Shown here piece by piece: positions 54,035 through 61,856 of a stretch of 64,000 nucleotides of DNA. A program made the position numbers and the translations under genes. Location of the stretch: positions 9,548,001 to 9,612,000 of the forward strand of contig OX442319.1 in the NCBI GenBank assembly GCA_949358305.1. The letters are read 5' to 3'. Position 1 is the stretch's first letter. Every line of letters begins with the position of its first letter. Source of the stretch: Strigamia acuminata (lineage: Eukaryota > Arthropoda > Chilopoda > Geophilomorpha > Linotaeniidae). The notes beneath the pieces are model-generated. The model saw only the letters and a program-made list of their open reading frames with translations. It had not been told where the DNA came from and did not search any database.

Positions 54035-54316
54035 TTAGCCGAATAAATGACTTATTTCAGCCAATTCCTGGATTTCGGCGATAGTTACATTGTCGTGTAC
54101 GTATTTGACGTGTTCAATATTCTCACTGGAAAATCTTCCAAGTTTCTCCACCAGAGTTTGAATCTTGATCTGAAATGCCGGTCGCCACAAAAGTAACGAA
54201 TCGGTTCTCTGATCTATTGAGCCACCATAATGGACCAATAAAAATAAGGATAAATGTTTCAAAATTATTTTCTTTTCATCGGTAGTTTTGTTCTGTTGGA
54301 GTTGAAAGAGATACAT
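54035..54316 (-). CDS. Small Polinton-associated protein, 93 residues
   Basis: ATG-started (MYLFQLQQNK), mostly helical, with KIILKHLSLFLLVHYGGSID, an aromatic LLLWRPAFQIK strand and a final TIAEIQELAEISHLFG helix. It has no known family. It shares the order of features and the Gly-x-x-Ile spacing with the 96-residue neighbour. It lies upstream of the genome-packaging side and may modulate the host (speculative). Confidence 0.55.
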   Translation of the reverse strand: MYLFQLQQNKTTDEKKIILKHLSLFLLVHYGGSIDQRTDSLLLWRPAFQIKIQTLVEKLGRFSSENIEHVKYVHDNVTIAEIQELAEISHLFG

Positions 54317-54548
54317 TTAATTCTTTTCTTTCTCAAATTGAAGTGAATATAATAATGTTGCTTTTTTATATATAGAAAATTTTTGTTACGGTTTCATTTT
54401 TGATTTGACACGGACTTTAACACATGCCCGTGCTTGTTTGCAGACTTTCCGCAAGGTTTTGTGCGAATCTTTGTTGATTTCAAATTAGGATTGTTTTAAC
54501 TTCTTAAATAATTTCATTTTTTTGAGAAAAATGGAAATTGGGTTTACT

Positions 54549-54968
54549 TTACAACAACTCAAGATTATTCATTCCTCGAATGATTTTAATGATTGTATTC
54601 TGCCTGAGATTAAGATTGGCTGCTAAATAGAGCGCAAAGAGGCAAAACATCCCGCAAGAATCCTCTTTTGTCAACGAATACATTTCTTTTGTAGCATAAT
54701 CTAGGGTAACGTCTCTTCCGACAAAATCAATGATCTCTTTAGGTGGAACGTTTCCCAAATTATCAAAGTATATGCCTCTGTCATTGCAAAGATACAAGCT
54801 GACCCAATGGGTACCACCACCCGTCGATGGGTCTAAATTGATGACGAAGCTTTCATTCTTGCCCCGGTGATTCGCGAGCGGTTTCAAGCAATCGATGGGC
54901 AACACGTTGTTGAAGTGAGCGATACGTAGTTTATTCTTCGCCCAGTTGTAAATTTCCACGTTATTCAT
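54549..54968 (-). CDS. Adenain-like cysteine protease A, oxyanion Gln missing
   Basis: 139 residues of the adenovirus-type maturation protease fold. The catalytic His is in GGTHWVSL, the acidic residue in YFDNLGN and the nucleophile Cys in DSCGMFCL. The N-terminal helix and the FNNVLPID strand match the family start. Seven residues before the Cys, where family members have the oxyanion Gln, this copy has Ser (YSLTKEDSC). The protein may be catalytically weak or altered. Its ATG overlaps the integrase stop as ATGA, a -1 frame step. The element has a second protease at 61481-61822 that keeps the Gln. Confidence 0.82.
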   Translation of the reverse strand: MNNVEIYNWAKNKLRIAHFNNVLPIDCLKPLANHRGKNESFVINLDPSTGGGTHWVSLYLCNDRGIYFDNLGNVPPKEIIDFVGRDVTLDYATKEMYSLTKEDSCGMFCLFALYLAANLNLRQNTIIKIIRGMNNLELL

Positions 54969-55918
54969 TTTTTAATGTCGATGAGATCATCCACCCATGA
55001 ATTATGCTTCTGATCGTAGCCGACCCATTTCACTAGGTACTTCCATGATCCATCGCTGTTTTTCTTTTTTCTAATGACTTTCTCGATCAAGTAGGGATCA
55101 TCTACCCTGGTTTCAGTTTTTTGGAGTTCTTCACGGTAAAAGGAACCTTCGATCGATTCTCCCAAACTGTCTTTCAATTTGAAAATTGGAGGTTCATACG
55201 TCGTGTCCACTTTATCAATTGTAAAGATTTCATTAGTCCAATTTTGCAAAAACCCTTTGTCAAATATGGATTTGGATTTGGAAATACGCACTCGGTCGCC
55301 CACTTTGAATTTAGGCTTGGACGTTGCTGGTTCGGGAAGTAATTTTAGTCTGAGCGCCTTTTCATGTTTGGGAGCCACATCTTTGGGTTTCATGTTGGTC
55401 GTACGGTGAACCGAAGAGTTATAACGGGTCATCAATTGGGGTAAGATAGTAATCCAATTCCTCGAACCTTTCAAAGTAAAATGCCTGTACATGCGCTCTT
55501 TGAGCGTGCGATTGAACCGCTCGACCATGCTCGCTTTCAACGGCGAGTGTGTGGAAAAATGGTTGATGTTGAACTTTTTGACCAGTGCCTTGAAATGGGA
55601 ATTGTAGAATTCTTTCCCCCAATCGGATGCCATGTTGACCGGCCCCTTATTCCCCGCTTTGACAAGCACCTTTTCAAATGCAGCGGTTACCTCTTTGCCA
55701 GTCTTTGATTTGATGGGAACCGCATACGCATATTTAGAGAACGCATCTATAACCGTTAATAAGTATTTATAACCTTTGTTTACACGGGAAAAAGGTATCA
55801 ATTCGACTAAATCGATCTGCCATAAGTCGTTGATTGCAAAAGATACGACCGGACGTCTGACGTAATGCCTACGTGCCGGCTTATGTAATTCAGATACCAG
55901 TTGTTCTATGTCAGGCAT
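54965..55918 (-). CDS. Polinton integrase with C-terminal chromodomain
   Basis: A 317-residue retroviral-type integrase that would insert the linear element into host DNA. The DDE core reads DLWQIDLVEL, YLLTVIDAFSKYAY, then SDWGKEFYN and HSPLKASMVERFNRTLKERM. An SH3-like part (GDRVRISK) and a chromodomain at about 275-315 (YLIEKVIRKKK, WKYLVKWVGY, NSWVDDLI) follow. The N-terminus is short: the first residues MPDIEQLVSELHKPARRH correspond to the middle of the N-terminal region of related integrases. The ATG is the last A of a 16-A tract shared with the end of the PLA2 frame. Confidence 0.93.
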   Translation of the reverse strand: MPDIEQLVSELHKPARRHYVRRPVVSFAINDLWQIDLVELIPFSRVNKGYKYLLTVIDAFSKYAYAVPIKSKTGKEVTAAFEKVLVKAGNKGPVNMASDWGKEFYNSHFKALVKKFNINHFSTHSPLKASMVERFNRTLKERMYRHFTLKGSRNWITILPQLMTRYNSSVHRTTNMKPKDVAPKHEKALRLKLLPEPATSKPKFKVGDRVRISKSKSIFDKGFLQNWTNEIFTIDKVDTTYEPPIFKLKDSLGESIEGSFYREELQKTETRVDDPYLIEKVIRKKKNSDGSWKYLVKWVGYDQKHNSWVDDLIDIKK

Positions 55919-56316
55919 TTTTTTTTTTTTTTTAGTCCCATTCCCAGTTTAAGTTTGGTATTGAACGTTGCTTTGATTGCTTTGGCGGCTAATTTTGTGC
56001 TTAAACTGACTGTTGGATCGGAGATGATTAAAACACATGCTTCGACCAACTTTCTGTCTGCTTCGTGTCTGGCTTCTAAGTTCTCATTTATGTAAGCAAT
56101 GTCGTGCAGCTTGCACGCTTCATCCAATGGGTTTATGCCTTTATCACCTCTAGCTAAACGCTTATCTAATTTTGTGCCTGGACCGCAATAATTGTACCCA
56201 GGGATATGCATTTCTACCGGTAATTTATTGATTAGTTTATTCAAAAGTCCTTTTCCGGTTGCTGGAGATTTTTTTTTTTTATGAACTGATATTTCAAGGT
56301 CCCGCATGCCAAGCAT
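55906..56316 (-). CDS. PLA2-domain protein, parvovirus VP1u type
   Basis: The frame has the phospholipase A2 signature: the calcium loop GYNYCGPGTKLD and the catalytic His-Asp pair in DEACKLHDIAY. In parvoviruses and adintoviruses this domain acts on endosomal membranes during entry. The C-terminus is basic (GMGLKKKKKCLT). The apparent ATG (MLGMRDLE) lies inside an overlapping zinc-ribbon frame, so the real product is probably joined to it at a 12-A tract (56269-56280). The end overlaps the integrase start in an A16 tract. Confidence 0.85.
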   Translation of the reverse strand: MLGMRDLEISVHKKKKSPATGKGLLNKLINKLPVEMHIPGYNYCGPGTKLDKRLARGDKGINPLDEACKLHDIAYINENLEARHEADRKLVEACVLIISDPTVSLSTKLAAKAIKATFNTKLKLGMGLKKKKKCLT

Positions 56317-56405
56317 TTACCTCTTTTGTAGGCTCTGTTGTTTTTAGTGACTCCCATTTCCAACGTGCCGGTAGGAGTAGACTTTTTACATTTAACGCAA
56401 AACAT
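56241..56405 (-). CDS. Small zinc-ribbon protein (DUF5679-like)
   Basis: A 54-residue frame: MFCVKC, a middle with VTKNNRAYKRG, then CLACGTLKYQF, giving a CxxC...CxxC zinc ribbon. It runs into the 12-A tract, after which this frame stops (NLQQPEKDF). A -1 step within the tract would fuse it to the PLA2 protein as an N-terminal zinc ribbon. It is too short for a default ORF search. Its ATG is 35 bp from that of the ATPase on the other strand. Confidence 0.7.
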   Translation of the reverse strand: MFCVKCKKSTPTGTLEMGVTKNNRAYKRGKCLACGTLKYQFIKKKNLQQPEKDF

Positions 56406-56440
56406 GTTTGTCTTCTTTTTTTATTACGGGAATATAAAAA
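56406..56440. promoter_or_regulatory. 35-bp divergent intergenic spacer
   Basis: It separates the zinc-ribbon ATG (minus) from the ATPase ATG (plus) and contains ATATAAAAA immediately before the ATPase. Any promoters for both directions must be here or overlap the coding sequences. Confidence 0.5.
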
Positions 56441-57118
56441 ATGAATGTCATAAATTTTGACACGGGGCGTTTGGATAAATGTGATAAGTCGATTCTGCCA
56501 AAAAACATAAGATGCATCATGTGTGGCCCGGCTGAATGTGGGAAAACGAATCTGTTGCTAAACTTCCTGCATTGGCTACGGTTCGACAAGCTGATGGTGT
56601 TTTCTAAAACTTTATTTCAACCAAAATACGAGCGGTTAAGAGAGTTGTTCGAGGATCTAGAATCGGAATTGGGCAAACAGGTAGCTCATTTCTTCCCGAG
56701 CAACGAGGATGTGCCGTCTCCCGAACAACTTTTTGATAAATCCGTGAACAAGTCTATTTTTGTGTTTGATGATGTGATGACCGACAAGCAACATAATATT
56801 GAGAAATATTTTGCCCAGGGCCGTCATAGTAACGTAGACTCTTTTTACTTGTGTCAGACTTATAGCCGAATCCCAAAACAGGTGATAAGAGACAATGCCA
56901 ATTTAATAATCATGTTCAGACAAGACGAAAGAAACATGAAACACGTTTTTGACAACCATGTTGGAACGGACATGACGTACGTTCGATTCAGAGACATGTG
57001 TAAGTCGTGTTGGGATGATGATACGTTTGGCTTTCTCACCATTGACAAGACCAAGTCTATGTCGAGCGGGAGATATAAAAATAAATTTTCCCCATTTTTA
57101 AAAAATGAACATGAATAA
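56441..57118 (+). CDS. DNA packaging ATPase (FtsK/HerA, A32-like)
   Basis: 225 residues. Walker A GPAECGKTNLL is at about 29-39, Walker B SIFVFDDVM near 108-116, and a sensor/Gln motif YLCQTYSRIPKQVIRDNAN follows. It is typical of Polinton, adintovirus and virophage packaging ATPases, which drive genome entry into the capsid. It starts the plus-strand operon, and its 3' end overlaps the next gene by 14 nt. Confidence 0.93.
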   Translation: MNVINFDTGRLDKCDKSILPKNIRCIMCGPAECGKTNLLLNFLHWLRFDKLMVFSKTLFQPKYERLRELFEDLESELGKQVAHFFPSNEDVPSPEQLFDKSVNKSIFVFDDVMTDKQHNIEKYFAQGRHSNVDSFYLCQTYSRIPKQVIRDNANLIIMFRQDERNMKHVFDNHVGTDMTYVRFRDMCKSCWDDDTFGFLTIDKTKSMSSGRYKNKFSPFLKNEHE

Positions 57119-58328
57119 ACAGCAGCGTGGAAATTACGAGAAATTAAAACAGAGCTTGAAAAAAAAGTTTCTGCAAGATAAGTTAAACAGAGGATCCGAA
57201 GATGAAGCGCTCGGTGCATTCTTCAAACCTGTAACTGCTGCATTGCATAGCCTGCCGCAGCAGCAGCAGCAACTATCTCCACCCCTTGCTCTACCACCTA
57301 CGACTTTCAAATCCTCACCTTCCACTCCCATTAAAAGAGAGTTGTCATCTTTCACACCCATTACAAGTAAGTCCCATAATTTAAAGTACGAAATGGATCT
57401 AGAATCACCGCTCTTACCTTGGGAAAGTTCATCCTTAAAAAGGCAGTTCAGTCGCCAAAGCTTGTCCTCGAGTAAAATTGAAACTCCTCGACTTAAGTTT
57501 GGCCGGGATGATGGGAATGAAGAGGAAAATGTTTCATTTCAAAGAGAGGGAGAGACGAGCCTCGTAGAAGATGATGTTGATGATGATGATTGGCAATTTG
57601 CTCATGTGCTTCCAAATATAAAATATCAACGCGACATAAGAAAAAGTCTCGAATTAAAAATGACGGACAAAGAATCGGAAAACGCAGTACAGCAAGAGTT
57701 CTTGAAATATTACGCCGAAAATGCGGCTCATTTAGATACGGTGTTTGGAATTAGATATGACCCGTATGATTCAAAATTTAAAATAGGAGTCGAAGAAGTT
57801 AAATTCTTTCCAACTCATATACTTGTGAAAAACGTAAAGTATCCACGAACTCCAACATTAATGCATCTCCTCATGCAAAAACTTCCACCGATTGAAGGAA
57901 CTATGACAGACCAAAATTTTGTGGATTACGGCAGGATTCTCATTTCTAGTCAAGGGTTATTTAAAAAGAACAATTCGGCAACTAATATGCCAAAGTCTAG
58001 TAAAGGAGAAAAGTATATGACAGTGGTTAAACGAATTTGGGAACTGTATAAAAATCGTCCAAAGACAACATCCCAAGCTGGCAAGAACACACCCCAAGCT
58101 GGCAAAGGTGTCACGAAAACGTTTCGGCCGCACAACTCCGTAGACTACAAGTATTACAATAACCCGGACGAATTAATAGACAGGCTGCGATTGTTGCATG
58201 CATCACGGGATGCTGGAAACCAGTCTCACGACAACGAAATTGTGGAAATACTTATGGAACTGAAAGAGGAAAGAATCCTCGATAAAACCAAGTTTGAAAA
58301 CATGCGAAAGAAAATTCTCGCGAATTAA
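57105..58328 (+). CDS. Conserved Polinton protein, DUF8207-like
   Basis: 407 residues. The N-terminus is basic and coiled (NYEKLKQSLKKKFLQDKLNR), and the middle is Gln/Pro/Ser-rich and disordered. The conserved C-terminal part has DTVFGIRYD, KVKYPRTPTLMHLL-like blocks, FVDYGRILISSQGLF and the ending YYNNPDELIDRLRLLHASR. Proteins of this layout are common among insect genome annotations and belong to Polinton-type elements; from memory this is DUF8207. Its function is not known, and a role in virion assembly is likely from its position. Confidence 0.75.
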   Translation: MNMNKQQRGNYEKLKQSLKKKFLQDKLNRGSEDEALGAFFKPVTAALHSLPQQQQQLSPPLALPPTTFKSSPSTPIKRELSSFTPITSKSHNLKYEMDLESPLLPWESSSLKRQFSRQSLSSSKIETPRLKFGRDDGNEEENVSFQREGETSLVEDDVDDDDWQFAHVLPNIKYQRDIRKSLELKMTDKESENAVQQEFLKYYAENAAHLDTVFGIRYDPYDSKFKIGVEEVKFFPTHILVKNVKYPRTPTLMHLLMQKLPPIEGTMTDQNFVDYGRILISSQGLFKKNNSATNMPKSSKGEKYMTVVKRIWELYKNRPKTTSQAGKNTPQAGKGVTKTFRPHNSVDYKYYNNPDELIDRLRLLHASRDAGNQSHDNEIVEILMELKEERILDKTKFENMRKKILAN

Positions 58329-58355
58329 AAAAAAGTAATAATAATCGTGATTACC

Positions 58356-59117
58356 ATGTCTATCGTACTAAGCAGTACGAAATCGGATTTCCTCACTACT
58401 TTTAGCTCACCTTTAATTTTGGGTGACGACGAATACGAATTGGGATTAGTGAGCCTCGAGACATTTTACACAATGCCAAATATAACCGAGGACAACAACG
58501 TGTTCAAATACTACACTGTTGAAGTAGATGTGAACGTCCCCGCTCGTATTATAGGTACGCTCAACTACGACATCATCGTTCCCGTGGGTTGTTACGAACT
58601 TGCCGACATTATCTCGTACATACATACCGAAATGAAATCCAGAGGACACTGGAATATGAAAGACGACGCACCTTTCATCGACATCGTGGCCAATTATAAT
58701 ACTCTGTCCACGACATTAGTGATTAGCGATGCCAGTTACGGGGCCAATTTTTCGGAAAATAGAAGTATGGCTAAATTATTCGGTCTCAAAACAAAGAAAT
58801 ACGGTGTAGGTAGAAGCGAATCCATTAATCCGGTGAACATTTTTCACATTAACACTATCCTGGTCCATTGTGATCTTATTACCGACTCTTATAAAAACGG
58901 GAAGACGGCTCCGATCATATACGCATTTTTTCCTAATGTCCCGCCAGGCTTCAAAATAGTAGAAATGCCGTATAACATAGTTTACTTGCCGGTGAAAAAT
59001 CAATCTAAAATACACGAAGTCAGGATCTGGTTGACCGATCAAGACGATAAACCACTGAATCTGAGAGGAGAAATTTTTACTACACGTTTACACTTACGAA
59101 AATTAATTAAAGCGTAA
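58356..59117 (+). CDS. Penton-like minor capsid protein
   Basis: 253 residues from the ATG at 58356; a GTG nine bases upstream is in frame but less likely. The start LGDDEYELGLVSLETFYTMPNI is typical of the single jelly-roll penton proteins of Polintons and adintoviruses, which fill the capsid vertices. Beta-rich throughout, with DIISYIHTEMKSRGHW in the middle. It lies between the DUF8207-like protein and the major capsid gene, the usual order. Confidence 0.8.
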   Translation: MSIVLSSTKSDFLTTFSSPLILGDDEYELGLVSLETFYTMPNITEDNNVFKYYTVEVDVNVPARIIGTLNYDIIVPVGCYELADIISYIHTEMKSRGHWNMKDDAPFIDIVANYNTLSTTLVISDASYGANFSENRSMAKLFGLKTKKYGVGRSESINPVNIFHINTILVHCDLITDSYKNGKTAPIIYAFFPNVPPGFKIVEMPYNIVYLPVKNQSKIHEVRIWLTDQDDKPLNLRGEIFTTRLHLRKLIKA

Positions 59118-59127
59118 TTAAAAAAAC

Positions 59128-59289
59128 ATGCCGTTAATTTTTAATAAGAACGTAACGGCAAGTAATACCCCCAGCACCAGCTCCAACACTGCCACTGTCA
59201 AGACACCCTCGTCGATTAGAGGTGGAAATATAAAAATTATAAAGTCTTCGATACGGCCAGATAATCGAGAATATATAAATTCTTTTTAA
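59128..59289 (+). CDS. Small hypothetical protein, 53 residues
   Basis: The frame MPLIFNKNVTASNTPSTSSN and onward has a Ser/Thr/Asn-rich stretch and a basic end (KIIKSSIRPDNREY). It sits 11 bp after the penton stop and before the AT-rich repeats. Base composition is coding-like compared with the following spacer. Unknown function; it could be a small virion component. Confidence 0.45.
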   Translation: MPLIFNKNVTASNTPSTSSNTATVKTPSSIRGGNIKIIKSSIRPDNREYINSF

Positions 59290-59490
59290 AAAAAATATAT
59301 ATTAAGTAATTAATTAAATACCGTAATTCTTTTTAAAAAAAATATATATTAAGTAATTAATTAAGTAATTCTCTTTTAAAAAATATATATATATTAAGTA
59401 ATTAATTAAGTAATTCTTTTTAAAAAAATATATATATTAAGTAATTAATTAAGTAATTCTTTTTAAAAAAAATATATATATTAAGTAATT
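59277..59490. repeat. AT-rich tandem repeat upstream of the major capsid gene
   Basis: Four units of about 55-62 bp built on TTCTTTTTAAAAAAAATATA and TTAAGTAATTAATTAA. It is a possible promoter or spacer region. Confidence 0.8.
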
Positions 59491-59504
59491 AAAAAATAGC
59501 GACG

Positions 59505-60824
59505 ATGCAAGTCTCCGAGAATTATTTGGATGTCGAACAACCATTCGTCGTCGATGAATCTGTTAATGCCTACAACTACCACGAATATTATCCTATTATA
59601 GGAACTAATTTAAATAATGTGAATTCCGAAATTCGATTAATCATTCAAAACGAAGATGTATGGACTCACCCTCATAAAAGTTACGTCTGCATAACAGGAA
59701 GATTAGTGAAAGCGGATGGTACAGACCTTATCGCTCAAGCTGATGAACAAGACCATATAATAACGTTAGGAAATAACTTTATGCCATTTTTGTTCAGCAA
59801 CATGAAATATCACATAGGTGATAAATTAATAGACGAAATAAATTATCCGGGTTATGCTACCACTATTAAGGGCTTACTAACGTACAAACAGCTCCAAAAT
59901 TCGAGCGGAAATATGGGATGGATAGTAGATCATCACAAGGGCGAAGCATCGGATACTCTTAATCCCGCTTTTCTAGAACGTAGAATATTTTACAACATAA
60001 TGCCAACGCCCAAAGGATCGTTCTCTTTGTTAGTACCGTTAACACATTTAATGGGATTTTTCGAAGACTATACGAAAATCATATATGGTGCCAAACAAGT
60101 TTTGACCTTAATGCGAACTCACGACAACGATGCCATTTTTAAAGCGATACAGTCCGGTCCCGCCCCAAAAGTAAACACCCCCGTTGGAAAAATTATCATC
60201 GAACAGTTATATTGGTTGATGCCGCACGTCTTACCGTCCGATATCCAAAAGAATAGATTACTCACTGCCATAGATAGAGGGGTGAACGTTCCATTAGCTT
60301 TTCGACATTGGTCGTTCGAAATGACAGACGTGCCACAAAGTAAGGAACACGCGTGGAGAGTGGTAACAACCAGCACGTCAGAAAAACCACGTTACATCAT
60401 CGTGGCTTTACAAACGAATAAAAGAGACGACCAATTAAAAAATCCAGCCACATTTGATAACTGCAATGTAACGGAAGTTCATGCCTACTTAAATTCGGAA
60501 CGATATCCTTATCTGGACAGTAACAATGATTTTAAGAAAGCCAATTTCTGTAAATTCTTAGAAAGTTGCATTCAATTTAGAAAAGACTATTACGGTGCCG
60601 ACGATTTACCGTTTAATACTTACGAGTACGGAAATATATACCCGCTCATCGTAATAGATTGCACGAAACAAAGCGAAAGAATGAAAACCGGAATAATGGA
60701 CGTGCAAATAAAAATGAAATTTGCGGAAACCGTTCCTGCCGACACTAAAGCCTACGCTTTGATAATAAGCGATAGACTAATGACTATGAAATTAGACAAG
60801 GGTAAAATCGAAGTATTATATTAG
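59505..60824 (+). CDS. Major capsid protein (double jelly-roll, hexon-like)
   Basis: 439 residues with the pattern of Polinton/adintovirus major capsid proteins (nematode F54H12.2-like). The N-terminus is NYHEYYPIIGTNLNN, followed by INYPGYATTIKGLLTY and LVPLTHLMGFFEDY. The second half has IEQLYWLMPHVLPS, FRHWSFEM and LNSERYPYLDSNNDF. It would form the trimeric capsomers of an icosahedral shell. An AT-rich spacer of about 380 bp containing a small frame precedes it; a (TA)-rich spacer follows. Confidence 0.88.
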   Translation: MQVSENYLDVEQPFVVDESVNAYNYHEYYPIIGTNLNNVNSEIRLIIQNEDVWTHPHKSYVCITGRLVKADGTDLIAQADEQDHIITLGNNFMPFLFSNMKYHIGDKLIDEINYPGYATTIKGLLTYKQLQNSSGNMGWIVDHHKGEASDTLNPAFLERRIFYNIMPTPKGSFSLLVPLTHLMGFFEDYTKIIYGAKQVLTLMRTHDNDAIFKAIQSGPAPKVNTPVGKIIIEQLYWLMPHVLPSDIQKNRLLTAIDRGVNVPLAFRHWSFEMTDVPQSKEHAWRVVTTSTSEKPRYIIVALQTNKRDDQLKNPATFDNCNVTEVHAYLNSERYPYLDSNNDFKKANFCKFLESCIQFRKDYYGADDLPFNTYEYGNIYPLIVIDCTKQSERMKTGIMDVQIKMKFAETVPADTKAYALIISDRLMTMKLDKGKIEVLY

Positions 60825-60829
60825 ATTTT

Positions 60830-60990
60830 AAAATAATATATACGTATATAAAATATATATAAATATATATAATATATAATATATATATAATATATATATA
60901 TATATAATATATATATAATATATATAATATATAATATATAATATATATAAATAAATATATATAAAATAATATATACGTATATAAAAAAAG
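60830..60990. repeat. (TA)n-like spacer
   Basis: About 150 bp of almost pure ATATAT/TATAA sequence between the capsid and pX-like genes. The short frame on the minus strand is a low-complexity artefact. Confidence 0.85.
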
Positions 60991-60998
60991 AAATAAAA

Positions 60999-61466
60999 AT
61001 GTATAAGATACATAAAGTGAATCTATCTCCGAATCAACAACGAAAAATATCCAAGTCTGTCAAAAAAAAGATACCCTTGCATTTAAGATTGAAATACGAA
61101 CAATTAAACGGCAATCATGGCTTGTCTCTTACGGATAGACAAATAAACAAGATCAAAAAAGCCGGTTCTAAAAAGAAAGGCATGACTTTGAGTATACCTT
61201 CGAATCAAATTAAACAATCTGGCGGATTTTTCCCTTTATTACTTCCACTATTGGGGGCTTTAGGCGGTCTCGCTGGCGGTGCGGCAGGAATTGCCAAAGC
61301 TGTCGATGAGGCAAAAACCAACAAGAGAATGCTCGATGAGACAAAACGTCATAATGCAGTTTCAGAAGGTAAAGGAATGCAATTCGCAAAAAAAAAATCG
61401 CGGAAACGCAAGTCTGGAAAAGGTTTTTACTTGAAACCTTACGGCTCACTGGTGACAAAAAAATAA
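60999..61466 (+). CDS. pX/pVI-like basic virion protein
   Basis: 155 residues. The Lys-rich N-terminus contains HKVNLSPNQQRKISKS. A Gly/Leu/Ala-rich amphipathic segment follows at about 75-105 (SGGFFPLLLPLLGALGGLAG), then a basic end (KKKSRKRKSGKG). This matches the adenovirus pX/pVI-type core proteins seen in adintoviruses, which condense the genome or act on membranes and are protease substrates. It ends at an A AAA AAA heptamer before the TAA, where a -1 step enters the protease frame. Confidence 0.75.
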   Translation: MYKIHKVNLSPNQQRKISKSVKKKIPLHLRLKYEQLNGNHGLSLTDRQINKIKKAGSKKKGMTLSIPSNQIKQSGGFFPLLLPLLGALGGLAGGAAGIAKAVDEAKTNKRMLDETKRHNAVSEGKGMQFAKKKSRKRKSGKGFYLKPYGSLVTKK

Positions 61467-61480
61467 AACCGCTAGATTCG

Positions 61481-61822
61481 TTGCAGTTGGAGGAACTGGC
61501 CAGACGAATGAAAATTTCATTTTTTAGAGGAGTGTTTTCGAGAGATACTTTACCCGTCAAACCACGATCGAAAGAATGTGGAATTATTAATTTGAACACG
61601 CACCACGAAAGCGGAAGTCATTGGGTGGCATACAGTAAAATTGGAAATAAGAAGCTGTACTTCGATAGTTTCGGAGACTTGCCACCCCCGTTGGAATTAT
61701 ACGATTATCTGGGAGACAACATAAAATACAATTACAATCAGTATCAAAATTTTGACGAAATTACTTGCGGCCATTTGTGCTTATATGTTTTAAAAAAATG
61801 GAGGAAAGAAGAAAAAAAATAA
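61481..61822 (+). CDS. Adenain-like cysteine protease B
   Basis: Catalytic His in SGSHWVAY, acid in YFDSFGDLP, oxyanion Gln in YQNFDEITCG and nucleophile Cys in TCGHLCL, so the full tetrad is present. The family N-terminus (LEELARRMK, FFRGVFSRDTLP) starts before any in-frame ATG: the first ATG is at 61508, inside the helix, and 61481 is a TTG. The open frame continues upstream into the pX-like gene, so the enzyme may be made by -1 frameshifting on the A7 heptamer at about 61457-61463. It would cleave capsid and core precursors. Confidence 0.85.
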   Translation: MQLEELARRMKISFFRGVFSRDTLPVKPRSKECGIINLNTHHESGSHWVAYSKIGNKKLYFDSFGDLPPPLELYDYLGDNIKYNYNQYQNFDEITCGHLCLYVLKKWRKEEKK

Positions 61823-61856
61823 TTAAAAAATAGTTTTTTTCCCTTCTATTAAAAAA

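Noticed and set aside
60828-61013. 61-codon Tyr/Ile frame on the minus strand
   Set aside because: Pure translation of the TA-rich spacer.
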